DNA of 53,839 bases from Edwardsiella ictaluri ATCC 33202 (GCF_000264785.1 NZ_AFJI01000025.1:1-53839); one strand, 5' to 3'. Counted from the first letter of the stretch, positions 1 to 8,921 are shown. Numbers and translations are program-made. The notes: generated from the letters alone by a model not told the origin.

Positions 1-184
1 GGGTCTGCTACCACGGGCCGCTGGCCCCTTTGTTCTACCTACAGGCCTGACTTCGCATAGTGTACGACTCGTTATGTTGAAAAGACCGCTGCGCAAATCG
101 AATCCCGCAGCGACCTCTTTTGTCGTGTTGATGAGGTGAGCGTATCACCTCAGATCTGGTGATCGGCACTATCGTGATATTACA
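1..184. other. Non-coding window edge with two hairpins
   Basis: I find no gene here. Two inverted repeats are visible: CGCTGCG at 87-93 with CGCAGCG at 106-112 (12-base loop, flanked by A-rich and T-rich sequence), and GAGGTGA at 133-139 with TCACCTC at 145-151 (5-base loop). The second lies just beyond the stop codon of the minus-strand gene at 185 and may serve as its terminator, although no clear T-run follows on that strand. What lies to the left is outside the window. Confidence 0.4.
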
Positions 185-2182
185 CTATGTCGTTGGTGTC
201 TGAACTGTCATATAACCTTGTTTTTTATGTCGTCTTACATGGGGAAAAGCAAGCCTGAGCTTTCCTTGTTTTACCAGTGGTATGAGCTGTTTTTCGCGTA
301 TGTTTTGCGGTGTTCTCTTGGTTAACATTGCGATAACACTTAAAGGCATAAAATGCCCTTGGCACAGAGAAAGGATGATTTTATCCATAATATCATTGGG
401 TAATCGCCGTTTCTCTCTGGCTGGTGATGCTGTGTCAATAAGCTGTCTCTGTAGCGATGAGCTCAGAAAATTAAAGTCGTCAATGTAAGCTGCTGGAAGC
501 TTATCTGTGATAAAGCGTCCGACATGATCCCGTTTATGGCTGTCAGATGTTGTTACATCATTGTTATCCGTGATCAAGCTATCGTTATCCGTGATCATTT
601 CACCTTTATCCGTGATGAATTCGGCCGTTTTTGACGTCAGGGATGATAACGGATTTAACGTAAAAAGCTCTTCTGGTGAAGGTAGGTCATGTCCTGGCAG
701 TGTGTATGATTTGTTCCTTTTTTCGCCATGGGCTATAAGAAATCCGTTGCAGACTAGCCTTGGAAGCGTTAGGGTCACTTCACGGGAGTGCTGAGTTGTT
801 AACTGACAGGCTCGTTCATGATCTATCCACCCTTCTACGGCTGTTGTAATCACAATACCGCGCTCTAGTTCATTCAGTTTATTTACTTGTTCTCCAAATA
901 TACGATATAGCAGTGCTGCCGTTTTTTCTGAAACCAGATTGCCAATAGACAACTCAAGCAGAGTTTGCTCTGGTTCTGCTTTTTCATATAATCTCGGAAC
1001 TCGCCAGTTTGCCCATCTCCAACCACTAAATATTTTTGGTATGCCTGAACCTGAACGCTCGCCCGCACCAATCATCAAAAACATTTGATGTATAAGGCGA
1101 TTACGACAGTCACTTTCGTAACCTCTTATAGCCTGTTCTGGAGGGATACGCATCATTCCAGGATTCCGGAAGCCAAACAGATCGGGGCGTTTGACCACCA
1201 TTATAGATAAGCGGCCTGTATAATCAGCATGAACTAACGTATTGACTAGCGCTTCCCTCAATGCTGTGTGGATCTGAGTGTCATCCTGGCGGATACCATC
1301 TTTCAGTTCAAACGGGATTTTTAAATCTGCGATCAGTTTACGGTATGTTCTGCGGTAAAAATCAAATACATTCCCTGACCAGGTTCCATCAGGACAAAGT
1401 CGGTCAATCCATCGGCGTTCAGTTTTGGCTTCTGGTCTCTCCTGATAATCGACGAAGTAATTAGGCGCTGCGTCTTGGATGGACTCCCAGGTACCAAACA
1501 TCAGTATTCCCGCGAGTGTCATCCCTTCGTTTCCTGTTTGTCGATCTTTACGCCAGCCACCGATGCTTCTCAGAAAGTTGAAGTTATCTAATTCAAGAGC
1601 AGGGTGTGTCGGGCTTGATGTGGATAGTAGTTGCCGATATGCTTGAAGGCTCTCCTGAGAGATATCATTCATATCAAAATTTTGTAGGATCCGATTATCC
1701 CTACTCTCTTCCACTTGCTCAGCCATCATTCGCCGAACCTGTTCTTCGGTACAGCGATGATCGCCATCATGCGCCCGTAACCAACTTTCTGTCATGGGTT
1801 GATTATTAAGATAAATAGGTTTTTGTTCGCGGCGGGCGGGTGGAATATTAATGACTAGAATGTTTTTCCCTTCAATTATAGACTCAGAAATGTGCTTGTC
1901 AGTCAGAAGGTTGATGTTTATTTTGTTTTTGTTGCTGAGGATGTCGAAGAGTTGCTTTCTGACAACGCTGATATCCTGAATCCCAGCAACAGAAAATTTT
2001 CCTTTCTTTTCCTTGATTCCAAGTATGACGCATCCCCCCCGACAGTTGGCCATGGCACTATATGTAGGCCAAAAATCATCGGGCAATTTTCCCCGGCCAT
2101 CTTTCCCTTGAGCGAGCTTACATTCAAGTTCAACGGATTCTGTCAGAGTTTGTAGGTCTGTCAGATCATTAATCTGGAGCAA
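185..2182 (-). CDS. AlbA_2 (Schlafen-type) DNA-binding / GHKL ATPase-like protein
   Basis: The 665-aa product has the layout of proteins often labelled 'ATP-binding protein / RecG-like'. Residues about 10-130 look like an AlbA_2 domain (VELECKLAQG near the start, then RGGCVILGIKEKKGKF). A GHKL-like ATP-binding region lies around 305-385, with ALREALVNTLVHADY as the N-box and GAGERSGSGI as the glycine box. The C-terminal part is less clear and contains a short heptad repeat. The start is probably the TTG at 2182, which has a strong AGGAGG about four bases upstream; no in-frame ATG fits better. It points away from the conjugation genes that begin at 2361, as expected for cargo placed between backbone genes. 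Members of this group are annotated as transcriptional regulators, and some occur near defence genes. The specific role is not known from the sequence. Confidence 0.8.
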   Translation of the reverse strand: MLQINDLTDLQTLTESVELECKLAQGKDGRGKLPDDFWPTYSAMANCRGGCVILGIKEKKGKFSVAGIQDISVVRKQLFDILSNKNKININLLTDKHISESIIEGKNILVINIPPARREQKPIYLNNQPMTESWLRAHDGDHRCTEEQVRRMMAEQVEESRDNRILQNFDMNDISQESLQAYRQLLSTSSPTHPALELDNFNFLRSIGGWRKDRQTGNEGMTLAGILMFGTWESIQDAAPNYFVDYQERPEAKTERRWIDRLCPDGTWSGNVFDFYRRTYRKLIADLKIPFELKDGIRQDDTQIHTALREALVNTLVHADYTGRLSIMVVKRPDLFGFRNPGMMRIPPEQAIRGYESDCRNRLIHQMFLMIGAGERSGSGIPKIFSGWRWANWRVPRLYEKAEPEQTLLELSIGNLVSEKTAALLYRIFGEQVNKLNELERGIVITTAVEGWIDHERACQLTTQHSREVTLTLPRLVCNGFLIAHGEKRNKSYTLPGHDLPSPEELFTLNPLSSLTSKTAEFITDKGEMITDNDSLITDNNDVTTSDSHKRDHVGRFITDKLPAAYIDDFNFLSSSLQRQLIDTASPAREKRRLPNDIMDKIILSLCQGHFMPLSVIAMLTKRTPQNIREKQLIPLVKQGKLRLAFPHVRRHKKQGYMTVQTPTT
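564..626. repeat. Three tandem 21-bp repeats inside the AlbA_2 gene
   Basis: The 12-mer TTATCCGTGATC (TTATCCGTGATG in the last copy) starts at 564, 585 and 606, a period of exactly 21 bp. On the coding (minus) strand this gives heptads beginning ITD (ITDKGEM, ITDNDSL, ITDNNDV); a further ITDK occurs downstream in the protein. The repeat lies in a polar linker after the ATPase part, a place where copy-number change by slippage would be tolerated. Confidence 0.75.
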
Positions 2183-2360
2183 AGTGCCTCCTAAGCAAAA
2201 GGTAATGGCTGTAGAACATCGGAACGACTGAGCGATAAAAGTAGTACTGACAACAATATTCTACACAAAAAACTTTATTTCTGGATTTTTAGTTTTTCGC
2301 AGATTTTCTGAATATCAGTAGGCACGCTGTCAGACGATTCAGTCTGACGGAGCCTCTCTA

Positions 2361-2756
2361 ATGAAATTACGTGATTTTATCCTTCTGCCGGCATTGTTGC
2401 CGGTGTCCGTTCTGGCCGGCACGGTGGTCTATACCGACAGCCAGCACTTACCTGAAAATCTTTCTCCGGGTGTTGTAGCTGTGTTGCTGGATGCACCTGA
2501 ACGTCTGCAGGCGAAAATGTTTGGTCAGCTTTCGACAGACCCAGAGCAAGCTGCTGCACAGGTAAGGCTGGCGATGTCATCCCCTCAGTGGCAGCAAAAA
2601 CAGCAACAGTTGGTTGCAGCATATCGCCAGGTGGTACATGCCTGGGAGCTTGGGATCCGCAAAGTGCCCGCTGTCGTTTTTGACGATAGGGATGTGGTCT
2701 ATGGCACAACCGATGTAGCGCAGGCACTGCGGCTGCAAGCTGGAGGTGATCAGTGA
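2361..2756 (+). CDS. ICE conjugation protein, TIGR03757 (PFL_4709) family
   Basis: A 131-aa exported protein that opens the mating-pair-formation operon. Residues 1-19 are a signal peptide (KLRDFILLPALLPVSVLAG). The mature part carries the TVVYTDSQHLP start and a C-terminal VPAVVFDDRDVVYGTTDVAQAL segment, as in the TIGR03757 family of SPI-7/ICEHin1056-like elements, where it resembles thioredoxin-fold TrbC/TraW-type proteins. The gene ends four bases inside the next (ATGA overlap at 2753), so translation is probably coupled. The family is defined by its position in GI-type (MPF-G) type IV secretion loci; its molecular function is not established. Confidence 0.85.
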   Translation: MKLRDFILLPALLPVSVLAGTVVYTDSQHLPENLSPGVVAVLLDAPERLQAKMFGQLSTDPEQAAAQVRLAMSSPQWQQKQQQLVAAYRQVVHAWELGIRKVPAVVFDDRDVVYGTTDVAQALRLQAGGDQ

Positions 2757-3745
2757 ATCAGCCTCCCTCTTGGTTCAGGAGAACGCTTTGCTCTGCCGCT
2801 GTCGCCACCGTTTTGGGTACTGCGTCAATACCTACCGCGCTCGCTGCACTGAATACCGCGCAAATCGTGGCTAGTGCGGTGACGCAGGATTGCATCAGCT
2901 GGCGGGTAAGCGGTATCTGCTACTGGCTGTTCTGTTCCTGGTATGGTTGTACGGTACGTACCTCTGTGAAAGTGACTCACTTTATTCCTCAGACGGTGGT
3001 TTCGACTTATGTCGCGCCTGGAGGAAATCCTTGGACAGAGATGGCTGCTGTCAGTCAGACAGCGGGCGGGTTAGAGAATGCTGTTACTGGCGCGTTGTCT
3101 GGAGTGACGGCCGGTGGCGCCAATCCGGCAGACATGAAGAATCCGGGGCAGCGTAAATCCAATATTCGTTTCAAATATGCGGATGCTATTGGTCATCCGG
3201 CCACATCGCTTATCGGGGGCCGTATCCCAGGGTATTCCTGTGATAGCGCAGCTACACCTCTGATGCCGTATTTCCTCAGTACGTTGGATTCCATTGCCTG
3301 GCGAACGGGCGTACCGGAATCGTTGTATCCCGAAGCGCTGGTCATTGGCCGACGAGAAATTGGCAGTCAGGCATCTGGCAACATGTGGGGCAATGTTTAT
3401 CCACGCTCCGGGTTTGTTAGCCAGAGCGATGATGACAAAGCATCGGCGGTAGTAGCGCAACGTGTTGCAGACATCATTACTCGCACAGGGCAACCACATG
3501 TTTATCACGAGCTGAAAGGGCCCCGCCGCGATGGATACTGGCCGCCGGGAGAAGTCACGGAAAATACCGGTTCCAAAAATCATAAATGGCAACGCCTGGC
3601 TCCAAGTATGACACGAAGTTGCGCGGTATTTCCGGACGGGAGTCACAGCGCGGCCAGTGATAACAACGCGGCTTTTGCGTTGTGGCAACCCTACAGTTGT
3701 TGCAAGCGCATGGGACAGAAATTCTTGGGCAGTACTGATTTTTGA
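2753..3745 (+). CDS. ICE conjugation protein, TIGR03756 (TraU-like) family
   Basis: A 330-aa exported protein. Residues about 1-32 form a signal peptide ending ALA-ALN. The following region is rich in cysteine and aromatic residues (CISWRVSGICYWLFCSWYGC), a feature of TraU-type periplasmic proteins that need disulfide bonds for mating-pair stabilisation and DNA transfer. This fits the TIGR03756 (PFL_4710) family. It overlaps the preceding gene and is followed after 11 bases by the TIGR03755-type gene; this order is the usual one in the MPF-G class of ICE. Confidence 0.85.
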   Translation: MNQPPSWFRRTLCSAAVATVLGTASIPTALAALNTAQIVASAVTQDCISWRVSGICYWLFCSWYGCTVRTSVKVTHFIPQTVVSTYVAPGGNPWTEMAAVSQTAGGLENAVTGALSGVTAGGANPADMKNPGQRKSNIRFKYADAIGHPATSLIGGRIPGYSCDSAATPLMPYFLSTLDSIAWRTGVPESLYPEALVIGRREIGSQASGNMWGNVYPRSGFVSQSDDDKASAVVAQRVADIITRTGQPHVYHELKGPRRDGYWPPGEVTENTGSKNHKWQRLAPSMTRSCAVFPDGSHSAASDNNAAFALWQPYSCCKRMGQKFLGSTDF

Positions 3746-3756
3746 CGAGGTAAGCC

Positions 3757-5190
3757 ATGACAATAGATGCAATTAAGTTAACAGCCAGCACCACATTATT
3801 GCTTGTAGGGACATTGGGCGCCGCATTGTCGGCTCAGGCTGAGATTTCTCTTCCTCAAGTGAATGATAGTGCTTTTGGCTATGGTAAATCTGTGGATGGC
3901 GCTGTCTCCGACAAGTTGTTTTATACCTTGGGCGGTGGGTCGGTGATATCGCAGCCGGCGACGCGCAGCAATATGAAAAAACTGGGAATGGATATTGGGT
4001 GGAGCAGTGACCTGATGTGCGGCAACTTCGACCTTAAAACCACTGTTGGCAATCAGCTGAATGGGGTGACAGACGGATTTAAGAATCTTATGGGCGACGT
4101 TATCCAGGGGGCTACCGGTGCGGTCGCCAGCCTGCCGGCGATGCTTATTCAGCGGGCCAATCCGGGCCTGTATGACATGCTGACCAATGGGGTGCTGCAG
4201 GCAAATGTGTCCTTCGACAAGGCGCAACTGAACTGTCAGAACATGGCGAAGAAAATGATGGATTTCAGTGATACCAGCAAGTGGACCCAGGCAGCTATGG
4301 CGGAAGAGTATAAATCGCTGGTCAACAATGGAGAAACAGACGCAATACGTGCGGATCAAAAATATCAGGATGCTGACGGAACCTCCGGGAAAAAATGGAT
4401 TGGTGGTCAGATTAGAGGAGGAAAAGGGCAGAAAGCGATCCGGCCGACATATGATTTAGTATCTGCAGGTTACAACATGATGAATAGTCTTAACGTACTA
4501 AGTTCAGAAACTGTGAGTGGTGCCAGTTGTAACGGTGGTGCCTGCAGTAAGTTCAGTAATGCTGAAGAAGCTGCACAAGCTGTGGTGAGAGTTCTTGGTG
4601 ATCGCTCAATGCGCACCTGTAGCAATGCGTTGCAGTGTACCAGTGGCGATACCGACGATCAGCCCGGCCTGTCCGTCGCTGGCACCGGATTTGCGCCGAT
4701 GCTGGAAGAAGCCACAAAGAACAATACGGAGCAACTGGTGAAACTGGTCAATGGTACCGTAAAACCCACAGCTACTGAACTGGCGAAACTGAAAACGGGT
4801 GGGTTGCCGGTAACGGCCAATGTCATTAGGGCTCTGCAACGAGATCCGGATAATACTGCGCTGACCGTTCGTCTTGCCAGTGAGCTTGCCATGTCTGATG
4901 CGGTCGAAACTGCACTATTGATGCGTCGGATGCTGACAACAGGTATGAGTGAGCCAAATGCCCAGGATCAACCGCTCGCGCTGGAAGATGGTGTTCACCG
5001 GATCGATGCTCTCGATCGCGAAATTATGGCATTGAAGAATGAAATGGACCTGAAGCGTGAGCTGGCGAGGAACTCGGTACTGACCATCATTGAACGGGAC
5101 AACGAACGTGTCGGTACAAACCCAATGATTCAGCAGACGGACAATGCCGACAGCCGGTTCCAGAAGCTCGATACCCCTGATGCAGAGTAA
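3757..5190 (+). CDS. ICE conjugation protein, TIGR03755 (TraH-like) family
   Basis: A 477-aa exported protein with a signal peptide in residues 1-28 (ASTTLLLVGTLGAALSAQAE). It contains a central low-complexity stretch and a C-terminal region predicted to be helical (ALDREIMALKNEMDLKRELARNSVLTIIERDNERVG, about 415-450), resembling TraH-like proteins and the TIGR03755 (PFL_4711) family. A good ribosome site (ACGAGG) precedes the ATG at 3757. It lies third in the conserved TIGR03757-03756-03755 block and probably works in the periplasmic part of the conjugation machine. The exact role is inferred from family and order only. Confidence 0.82.
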   Translation: MTIDAIKLTASTTLLLVGTLGAALSAQAEISLPQVNDSAFGYGKSVDGAVSDKLFYTLGGGSVISQPATRSNMKKLGMDIGWSSDLMCGNFDLKTTVGNQLNGVTDGFKNLMGDVIQGATGAVASLPAMLIQRANPGLYDMLTNGVLQANVSFDKAQLNCQNMAKKMMDFSDTSKWTQAAMAEEYKSLVNNGETDAIRADQKYQDADGTSGKKWIGGQIRGGKGQKAIRPTYDLVSAGYNMMNSLNVLSSETVSGASCNGGACSKFSNAEEAAQAVVRVLGDRSMRTCSNALQCTSGDTDDQPGLSVAGTGFAPMLEEATKNNTEQLVKLVNGTVKPTATELAKLKTGGLPVTANVIRALQRDPDNTALTVRLASELAMSDAVETALLMRRMLTTGMSEPNAQDQPLALEDGVHRIDALDREIMALKNEMDLKRELARNSVLTIIERDNERVGTNPMIQQTDNADSRFQKLDTPDAE

Positions 5191-5203
5191 GGAGATTGTG
5201 ATT

Positions 5204-5557
5204 ATGAAAAACAGTCACCGCGACCTGCTGTGTAAAACGGGAAAAGGTTTAAAAGCTGGGCTGCTTTATCTACTGATTCTAGCGCTGATGATGGCAGTAG
5301 GACTTTGGCTGGCCGATACAGGTATGCGTCATCCGGAGAGCGTGGCATCCCTGAAACGATGGATGCATGCAACGCGTTACGGTTGGTTGGTATGGCGGTT
5401 GGTTATTTACAGTGCTGTCGGATGGGGGCTGTGGAAAATCTGGCATGCGCCGGGCTTTCGTCCGGAATATCGTCGGTCACTGTTGCGTATCGCCGGCGCC
5501 AGCACATTATTCTTTCTGGTCTGTGAGTACTCCATTTTTTCCGGCGTGGGAGGCTGA
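5204..5557 (+). CDS. Small inner-membrane protein of the conjugation operon
   Basis: The likely start is the ATG at 5204, because AAGGAG lies 10 bases upstream; a longer reading from 5144 would overlap the previous gene by 47 bases without a ribosome site. The 117-aa product has about three hydrophobic segments (LLYLLILALMMAVGLWLA, WLVWRLVIYSAVGWGLW, and LLRIAGASTLFFLVCEYSIF) separated by basic loops. Similar small membrane proteins sit between the TIGR03755-type and TraG-N-type genes in ICEs of this class. I do not recognise a named family. Confidence 0.75.
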   Translation: MKNSHRDLLCKTGKGLKAGLLYLLILALMMAVGLWLADTGMRHPESVASLKRWMHATRYGWLVWRLVIYSAVGWGLWKIWHAPGFRPEYRRSLLRIAGASTLFFLVCEYSIFSGVGG

Positions 5558-5563
5558 TTCACT

Positions 5564-7099
5564 ATGACAACGAACAGCTATCTGGAGTATTTCCTGACCC
5601 TGCTGGGTTGGCTGGTCAATAATGGTCTCTGGGATGTCCTTGTCAGTACCGGACTCTTTGCGCTGCCACTGGCCTTTAAGGTCGCGAGTATCTGGCTGAA
5701 GGTTCGTGAAGAAGGCGAGGATGAAGGTAACAAGGGCATGCTGTCACTGCCCCGTATCGAGAATGCGCTTTATGGTGCGTTCTTTGTGATGATTGCCTGT
5801 TGCGTGCCGCTGATTCAGGTAAGTCTGAGTACACTGGAGTTTGATAAAAGCCGGGGGAAAACATGCGGGACCTGGACCCCAAAAGCGCCGAATGAAACTG
5901 GCTACAGCGGCATTATATCTAGCATGGATGGAGAAAGCGCCGCAGCACCAGTTTGGTGGGTGCTGGTCCATAAGCTCTCCAAAGGCGTGACACAGGCAGC
6001 TGTGGCCAGTATTCCTTGTCGGCCAGATCTCAGGCAACTGCGGTTTGAGGTTCAACGGACGTTCATTGAGAATCGTGCTCTGGCTGATGAGTTGCAGGAT
6101 TTTACCAACGACTGCTATTCGCTGGCGCTTTACCAGTGGAAACGGCGTGACCAGGGGCAGACAACAGATAAGGCGACTTTGTCAGACCTCAGTTGGATAG
6201 GTAGCAGTACCTTTCTTAAAGGAGACTATACCACCCTGCAGTCGAAATTGCCGCGCGGGATGTTCTCCTGGAGTGACGCCCGTGACAGTGGTCGGCCGAA
6301 TACCGGTAATGGGGGATACCCTTACTGTTCTGAGTGGTGGTCGGCAGCAGATACTGGCCTGAAGGCCAGGGTGATGAAGCAGGTTGATGACAGCTACTGG
6401 CTGCGGTTATCTGCGGCGATGAAGATGATTGGCAGCAGCCAGACTGATTATCAGGAAGAGGTGATCCGCCGGCTTGTCAGCCCGGCGAACCTGACGGTAT
6501 CGCATGGAGGTGAAGTATATAACGGCTATGGTGGTAATGCGGGTATGACGGCAATGAATGCGATTTCCCGTGTTGCCGGAACGGCAGGCGCTTCGGTGGC
6601 CTCACTGGGCGCGTTCCCGGCTCTGGACGCGATGCGTCAGGCATTGCCGATGGTGCAGGCCGTTATACTGATGGCCATTTATATTATGGTGCCATTAATC
6701 CTGACCTTTGCGGCTTATGAATTCAAAACGGTGATCACCCTGACGCTTGTCATTTTTGCTGTGAACTTCTTGACGTTCTGGTGGGAACTGGCCCGCTGGC
6801 TCGACAGTTGGTTGCTGACGGCGCTATACAGTTCTGATACCCACTCACGCTTTAATATGATGGGATTCCAGAATACATCGGATGATCTGATTATGAATCT
6901 GGTTATGGGGACGATGTTTCTCATGTTGCCGGCTGTGTGGATAGGGGCATTGAGTTGGGCGGGTGTTCATTTGGGAGGGGCTATTAGCAACAGTATGAAA
7001 ACCGGAACGGACAAAGCTACGCAATCAAGTGAAAAAGGAGGAAAAGTTGCAGAGCAAGCTGTTTCATCTTTCGCGGGTGGCATGATGAAAGGTAAATAA
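5564..7099 (+). CDS. TraG N-terminal-like conjugal transfer membrane protein
   Basis: A 511-aa polytopic membrane protein starting six bases after the previous gene. N-terminal hydrophobic segments (about residues 12-45 and 65-88) and a C-terminal cluster (about 365-470, with MVQAVILMAIYIMVPLILTF and LVMGTMFLMLPAVWIGAL) enclose a large periplasmic domain with several cysteines. This matches the TraG-N / 'conjugal transfer protein TraG' group of SPI-7-like ICEs, which corresponds to the membrane half of F-plasmid TraG used for mating-pair stabilisation. It closes the operon: the next gene is on the other strand and a long inverted repeat follows at 7122-7160. Confidence 0.8.
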   Translation: MTTNSYLEYFLTLLGWLVNNGLWDVLVSTGLFALPLAFKVASIWLKVREEGEDEGNKGMLSLPRIENALYGAFFVMIACCVPLIQVSLSTLEFDKSRGKTCGTWTPKAPNETGYSGIISSMDGESAAAPVWWVLVHKLSKGVTQAAVASIPCRPDLRQLRFEVQRTFIENRALADELQDFTNDCYSLALYQWKRRDQGQTTDKATLSDLSWIGSSTFLKGDYTTLQSKLPRGMFSWSDARDSGRPNTGNGGYPYCSEWWSAADTGLKARVMKQVDDSYWLRLSAAMKMIGSSQTDYQEEVIRRLVSPANLTVSHGGEVYNGYGGNAGMTAMNAISRVAGTAGASVASLGAFPALDAMRQALPMVQAVILMAIYIMVPLILTFAAYEFKTVITLTLVIFAVNFLTFWWELARWLDSWLLTALYSSDTHSRFNMMGFQNTSDDLIMNLVMGTMFLMLPAVWIGALSWAGVHLGGAISNSMKTGTDKATQSSEKGGKVAEQAVSSFAGGMMKGK

Positions 7100-7121
7100 G
7101 TTAATTAGGCGAGTATCATGA

Positions 7122-7160
7122 GTCTGATAGCGGCTTTCCAACGTTCAGTCGCTATCAGAC
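7122..7160. terminator. Long inverted repeat ending the tra operon
   Basis: GTCTGATAGCG at 7122-7132 pairs perfectly with CGCTATCAGAC at 7150-7160 (17-base loop). It sits just after the tra stop codon and overlaps the 3' end of the convergent minus-strand gene, so it could act in both directions. There is no T-run, so intrinsic termination is uncertain. Confidence 0.5.
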
Positions 7161-7363
7161 CATGTTCCATACGACTCCCCATAAGGGGCACCATCATCAA
7201 TAGCGTTTAACCCCTCGTAGGTTCTTTCAACAAGAGGATCATCATTGAAAAGCGTTTCTGCTTCATCGTTGAAGCATGTCAGTAAAGAGCCATCGTCAGT
7301 GTGATTGTTCGGCTTAGGGTCAGGCAGCACCGCGTTTAACAGCTTTTTCACGAAAATATTCAT
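7145..7363 (-). CDS. Small acidic hypothetical protein
   Basis: A 72-aa, strongly acidic protein (many D and E; C-terminus SYGTWSDSD) with a short hydrophobic N-terminus. A GGAG lies about 12 bases before the ATG, a weak spacing. It is convergent with the tra operon and its stop codon falls inside the inverted repeat. I do not recognise a family. Coding is supported only by the uninterrupted frame and plausible composition. Confidence 0.45.
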   Translation of the reverse strand: MNIFVKKLLNAVLPDPKPNNHTDDGSLLTCFNDEAETLFNDDPLVERTYEGLNAIDDGAPYGESYGTWSDSD

Positions 7364-7521
7364 ATCCCAGTTTTCTCCAGTTTGACCAAGCGCTGTTTTT
7401 TTGTTCGAATCATCATTGTATCATAAGGATTGTTGAAGAAATGTGCAACTTCAGCTGCGTTGGTAATAGGGGGGATTTTCTCGGTTTAATTGGGTTGTAA
7501 AAAATTATTATGGAGGAAAAG

Positions 7522-8079
7522 ATGTTCAGGAAGAAAGTATTAGTTGTTTGTATTGTATCTATGTTGGTAACAGCTTGTTCTATGGATGAGTTATCTTCCG
7601 TCAATAAGAAAATTAGTGATTTTGGGGTATCAATAGCAGGAAAACAGTCATCACAGAATGAATCAGGTATGCCTAAGTTAGCACCTAAAGTTGAAGCCGA
7701 TCAGGATTCCACGTCAAAAGATTTATCTGTTCCAGTTGATGTCGATACTGCTGCTGCTCGTTTGCGTCGTTATTATAAATTTATGACGACAGATGAGTTA
7801 AATAGTATTAAAAATAGAGAAAGTACTTCTGCCCGTTTGACTGCTGCTGCGATTGAGGAACAGAGGCCAGAATGGTCGGCATCGGTAGGGAGCTATTATA
7901 AAATGGGGCGAAACTGGGGAGAGGGAAAGGATCATATTACATTGGAGGTTGAAAAGAATGGTGCCGGAAGCCATGTTTATATTCAGTTCTTTTCTTCAAA
8001 CCCTCAGCATTTAACAGAAGCCTATTTAGGTAATTTATTTGCACAGGTGAAAGACGTTGCAGAGGGCAAGGTTCGATAA
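7522..8079 (+). CDS. Putative lipoprotein in ICE cargo
   Basis: The ATG at 7522 is chosen because GGAGG lies six bases upstream; the ATG at 7510 overlaps that site. The 185-aa product starts with a lipoprotein signal (KKVLVVCIVSMLVTAC) with the lipobox LVTAC around residue 18. The mature part has a polar linker and a C-terminal folded region (SVGSYYKMGRNWGEGKDHITLEVEKNGAGSHVYIQFF). It is AT-rich compared with the tra genes and ends in a strong terminator. A lipoprotein just after the tra operon could be a surface-exclusion factor, but that is inference from position only; I do not recognise the family. Confidence 0.75.
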   Translation: MFRKKVLVVCIVSMLVTACSMDELSSVNKKISDFGVSIAGKQSSQNESGMPKLAPKVEADQDSTSKDLSVPVDVDTAAARLRRYYKFMTTDELNSIKNRESTSARLTAAAIEEQRPEWSASVGSYYKMGRNWGEGKDHITLEVEKNGAGSHVYIQFFSSNPQHLTEAYLGNLFAQVKDVAEGKVR

Positions 8080-8088
8080 TATATGTAA

Positions 8089-8122
8089 AATAAGAAGGAT
8101 AGAATCCTTCTTATTTTATTTT
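8089..8122 (+). terminator. Rho-independent terminator
   Basis: AATAAGAAGGAT (8089-8100) and ATCCTTCTTATT (8104-8115) form a perfect 12-bp stem with a 3-base loop, followed by a T-rich tail. It ends the lipoprotein transcript. Confidence 0.85.
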
Positions 8123-8148
8123 CGAGCTTATAACTGGAGGTTGACATC

Positions 8149-8187
8149 ATGAATAATAATAGAGTGGCTGCTTATATTTATTTTTAA
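8149..8187 (+). CDS. Possible 12-codon leader peptide
   Basis: ATG at 8149 begins a 12-codon frame (MNNNRVAAYIYF) that stops at 8185-8187, 12 bases before the YkgJ-type gene. A well-spaced GGAGG (8136-8140) precedes it. It may be a translated leader of the downstream gene, or chance. No attenuator hairpin is obvious. Confidence 0.3.
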   Translation: MNNNRVAAYIYF

Positions 8188-8199
8188 AAGGGGAAGAAA

Positions 8200-8901
8200 A
8201 TGAAATCTTTTCATGATAGGTTTTATTCATCATGTTATAACTCATTTAAAGTTAAAAGCAAGAGGCAAGTTATCTTAGTGGTAGAAAGTTGGCATAAATG
8301 TTCTGAGGGGGTGGTGGATAGAATAAAAAACGGAAAAAGTTTAAAATCGATATGCCAAAAAGGATGCTCGCGTTGCTGTTCATTACATGTGTCATTACTC
8401 ACACCTGACGTATTTTTTATAGCTGAAAATTTAACAAAGGATTTTAGTGACTCAAAGTTGTTTTTTATTAAAAAAAGATTGAAAATTCGAGCTGATAAGG
8501 TTGAGGAATACATCGATGATAGCTATAGAATGGAGTGTGTTTTTCTCGGAAAAACTTCTGGGCAGTGTATTATCTATAAATATCGTCCGGAGGCGTGCAG
8601 GCGTTTCTTTACTAATGATGAAAAAGATTGCATTGAAAGTAATGGTTCACCACTTCAGGATGGTGCTGTGTTTTATTCAACTGGGATTCTTTCTGCTTAT
8701 ATGGCTCTTGCGGCACATAACAATGACCTATTTATCGATAGTCATGAGGTGAGTAAGTCTTTATATATGGCTCTGGATAGGCCTTTGCTTTTTAAAAAAT
8801 GGCTGAGGGGCGAGCCTAATGTTTTTCCGGATGTTAAGTGGGAAGGGTATCATCAGGAAATTAAAAAAATGAATGCTGATATGAAGATCAAAATAAAGTA
8901 A
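8200..8901 (+). CDS. YkgJ-family cysteine-cluster protein
   Basis: A 233-aa protein with the metal-binding cysteine pattern of the YkgJ / CxxCxxxC zinc- or iron-chelate family (PF03692): CQKGCSRCC at 52-60, then C113, C123 (GQCIIYKYRPEACRRFF) and C133. The YRPxxCR segment is a family signature. Lysine-rich and AT-rich, it differs in composition from the flanking ICE backbone and is probably recent cargo. A GGGG-containing site precedes the ATG. The biochemical role of such proteins is largely unknown; some are thought to act in metal or redox chemistry or protein modification. Confidence 0.82.
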   Translation: MKSFHDRFYSSCYNSFKVKSKRQVILVVESWHKCSEGVVDRIKNGKSLKSICQKGCSRCCSLHVSLLTPDVFFIAENLTKDFSDSKLFFIKKRLKIRADKVEEYIDDSYRMECVFLGKTSGQCIIYKYRPEACRRFFTNDEKDCIESNGSPLQDGAVFYSTGILSAYMALAAHNNDLFIDSHEVSKSLYMALDRPLLFKKWLRGEPNVFPDVKWEGYHQEIKKMNADMKIKIK

Positions 8902-8921
8902 AACATCCTGACATGAAAATA

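Noticed and set aside
1..184. Second copy of the tRNA-Phe 3' end (other att site)
   Set aside because: No match to the tRNA-Phe 3' sequence at the left edge, so the element continues beyond the window.
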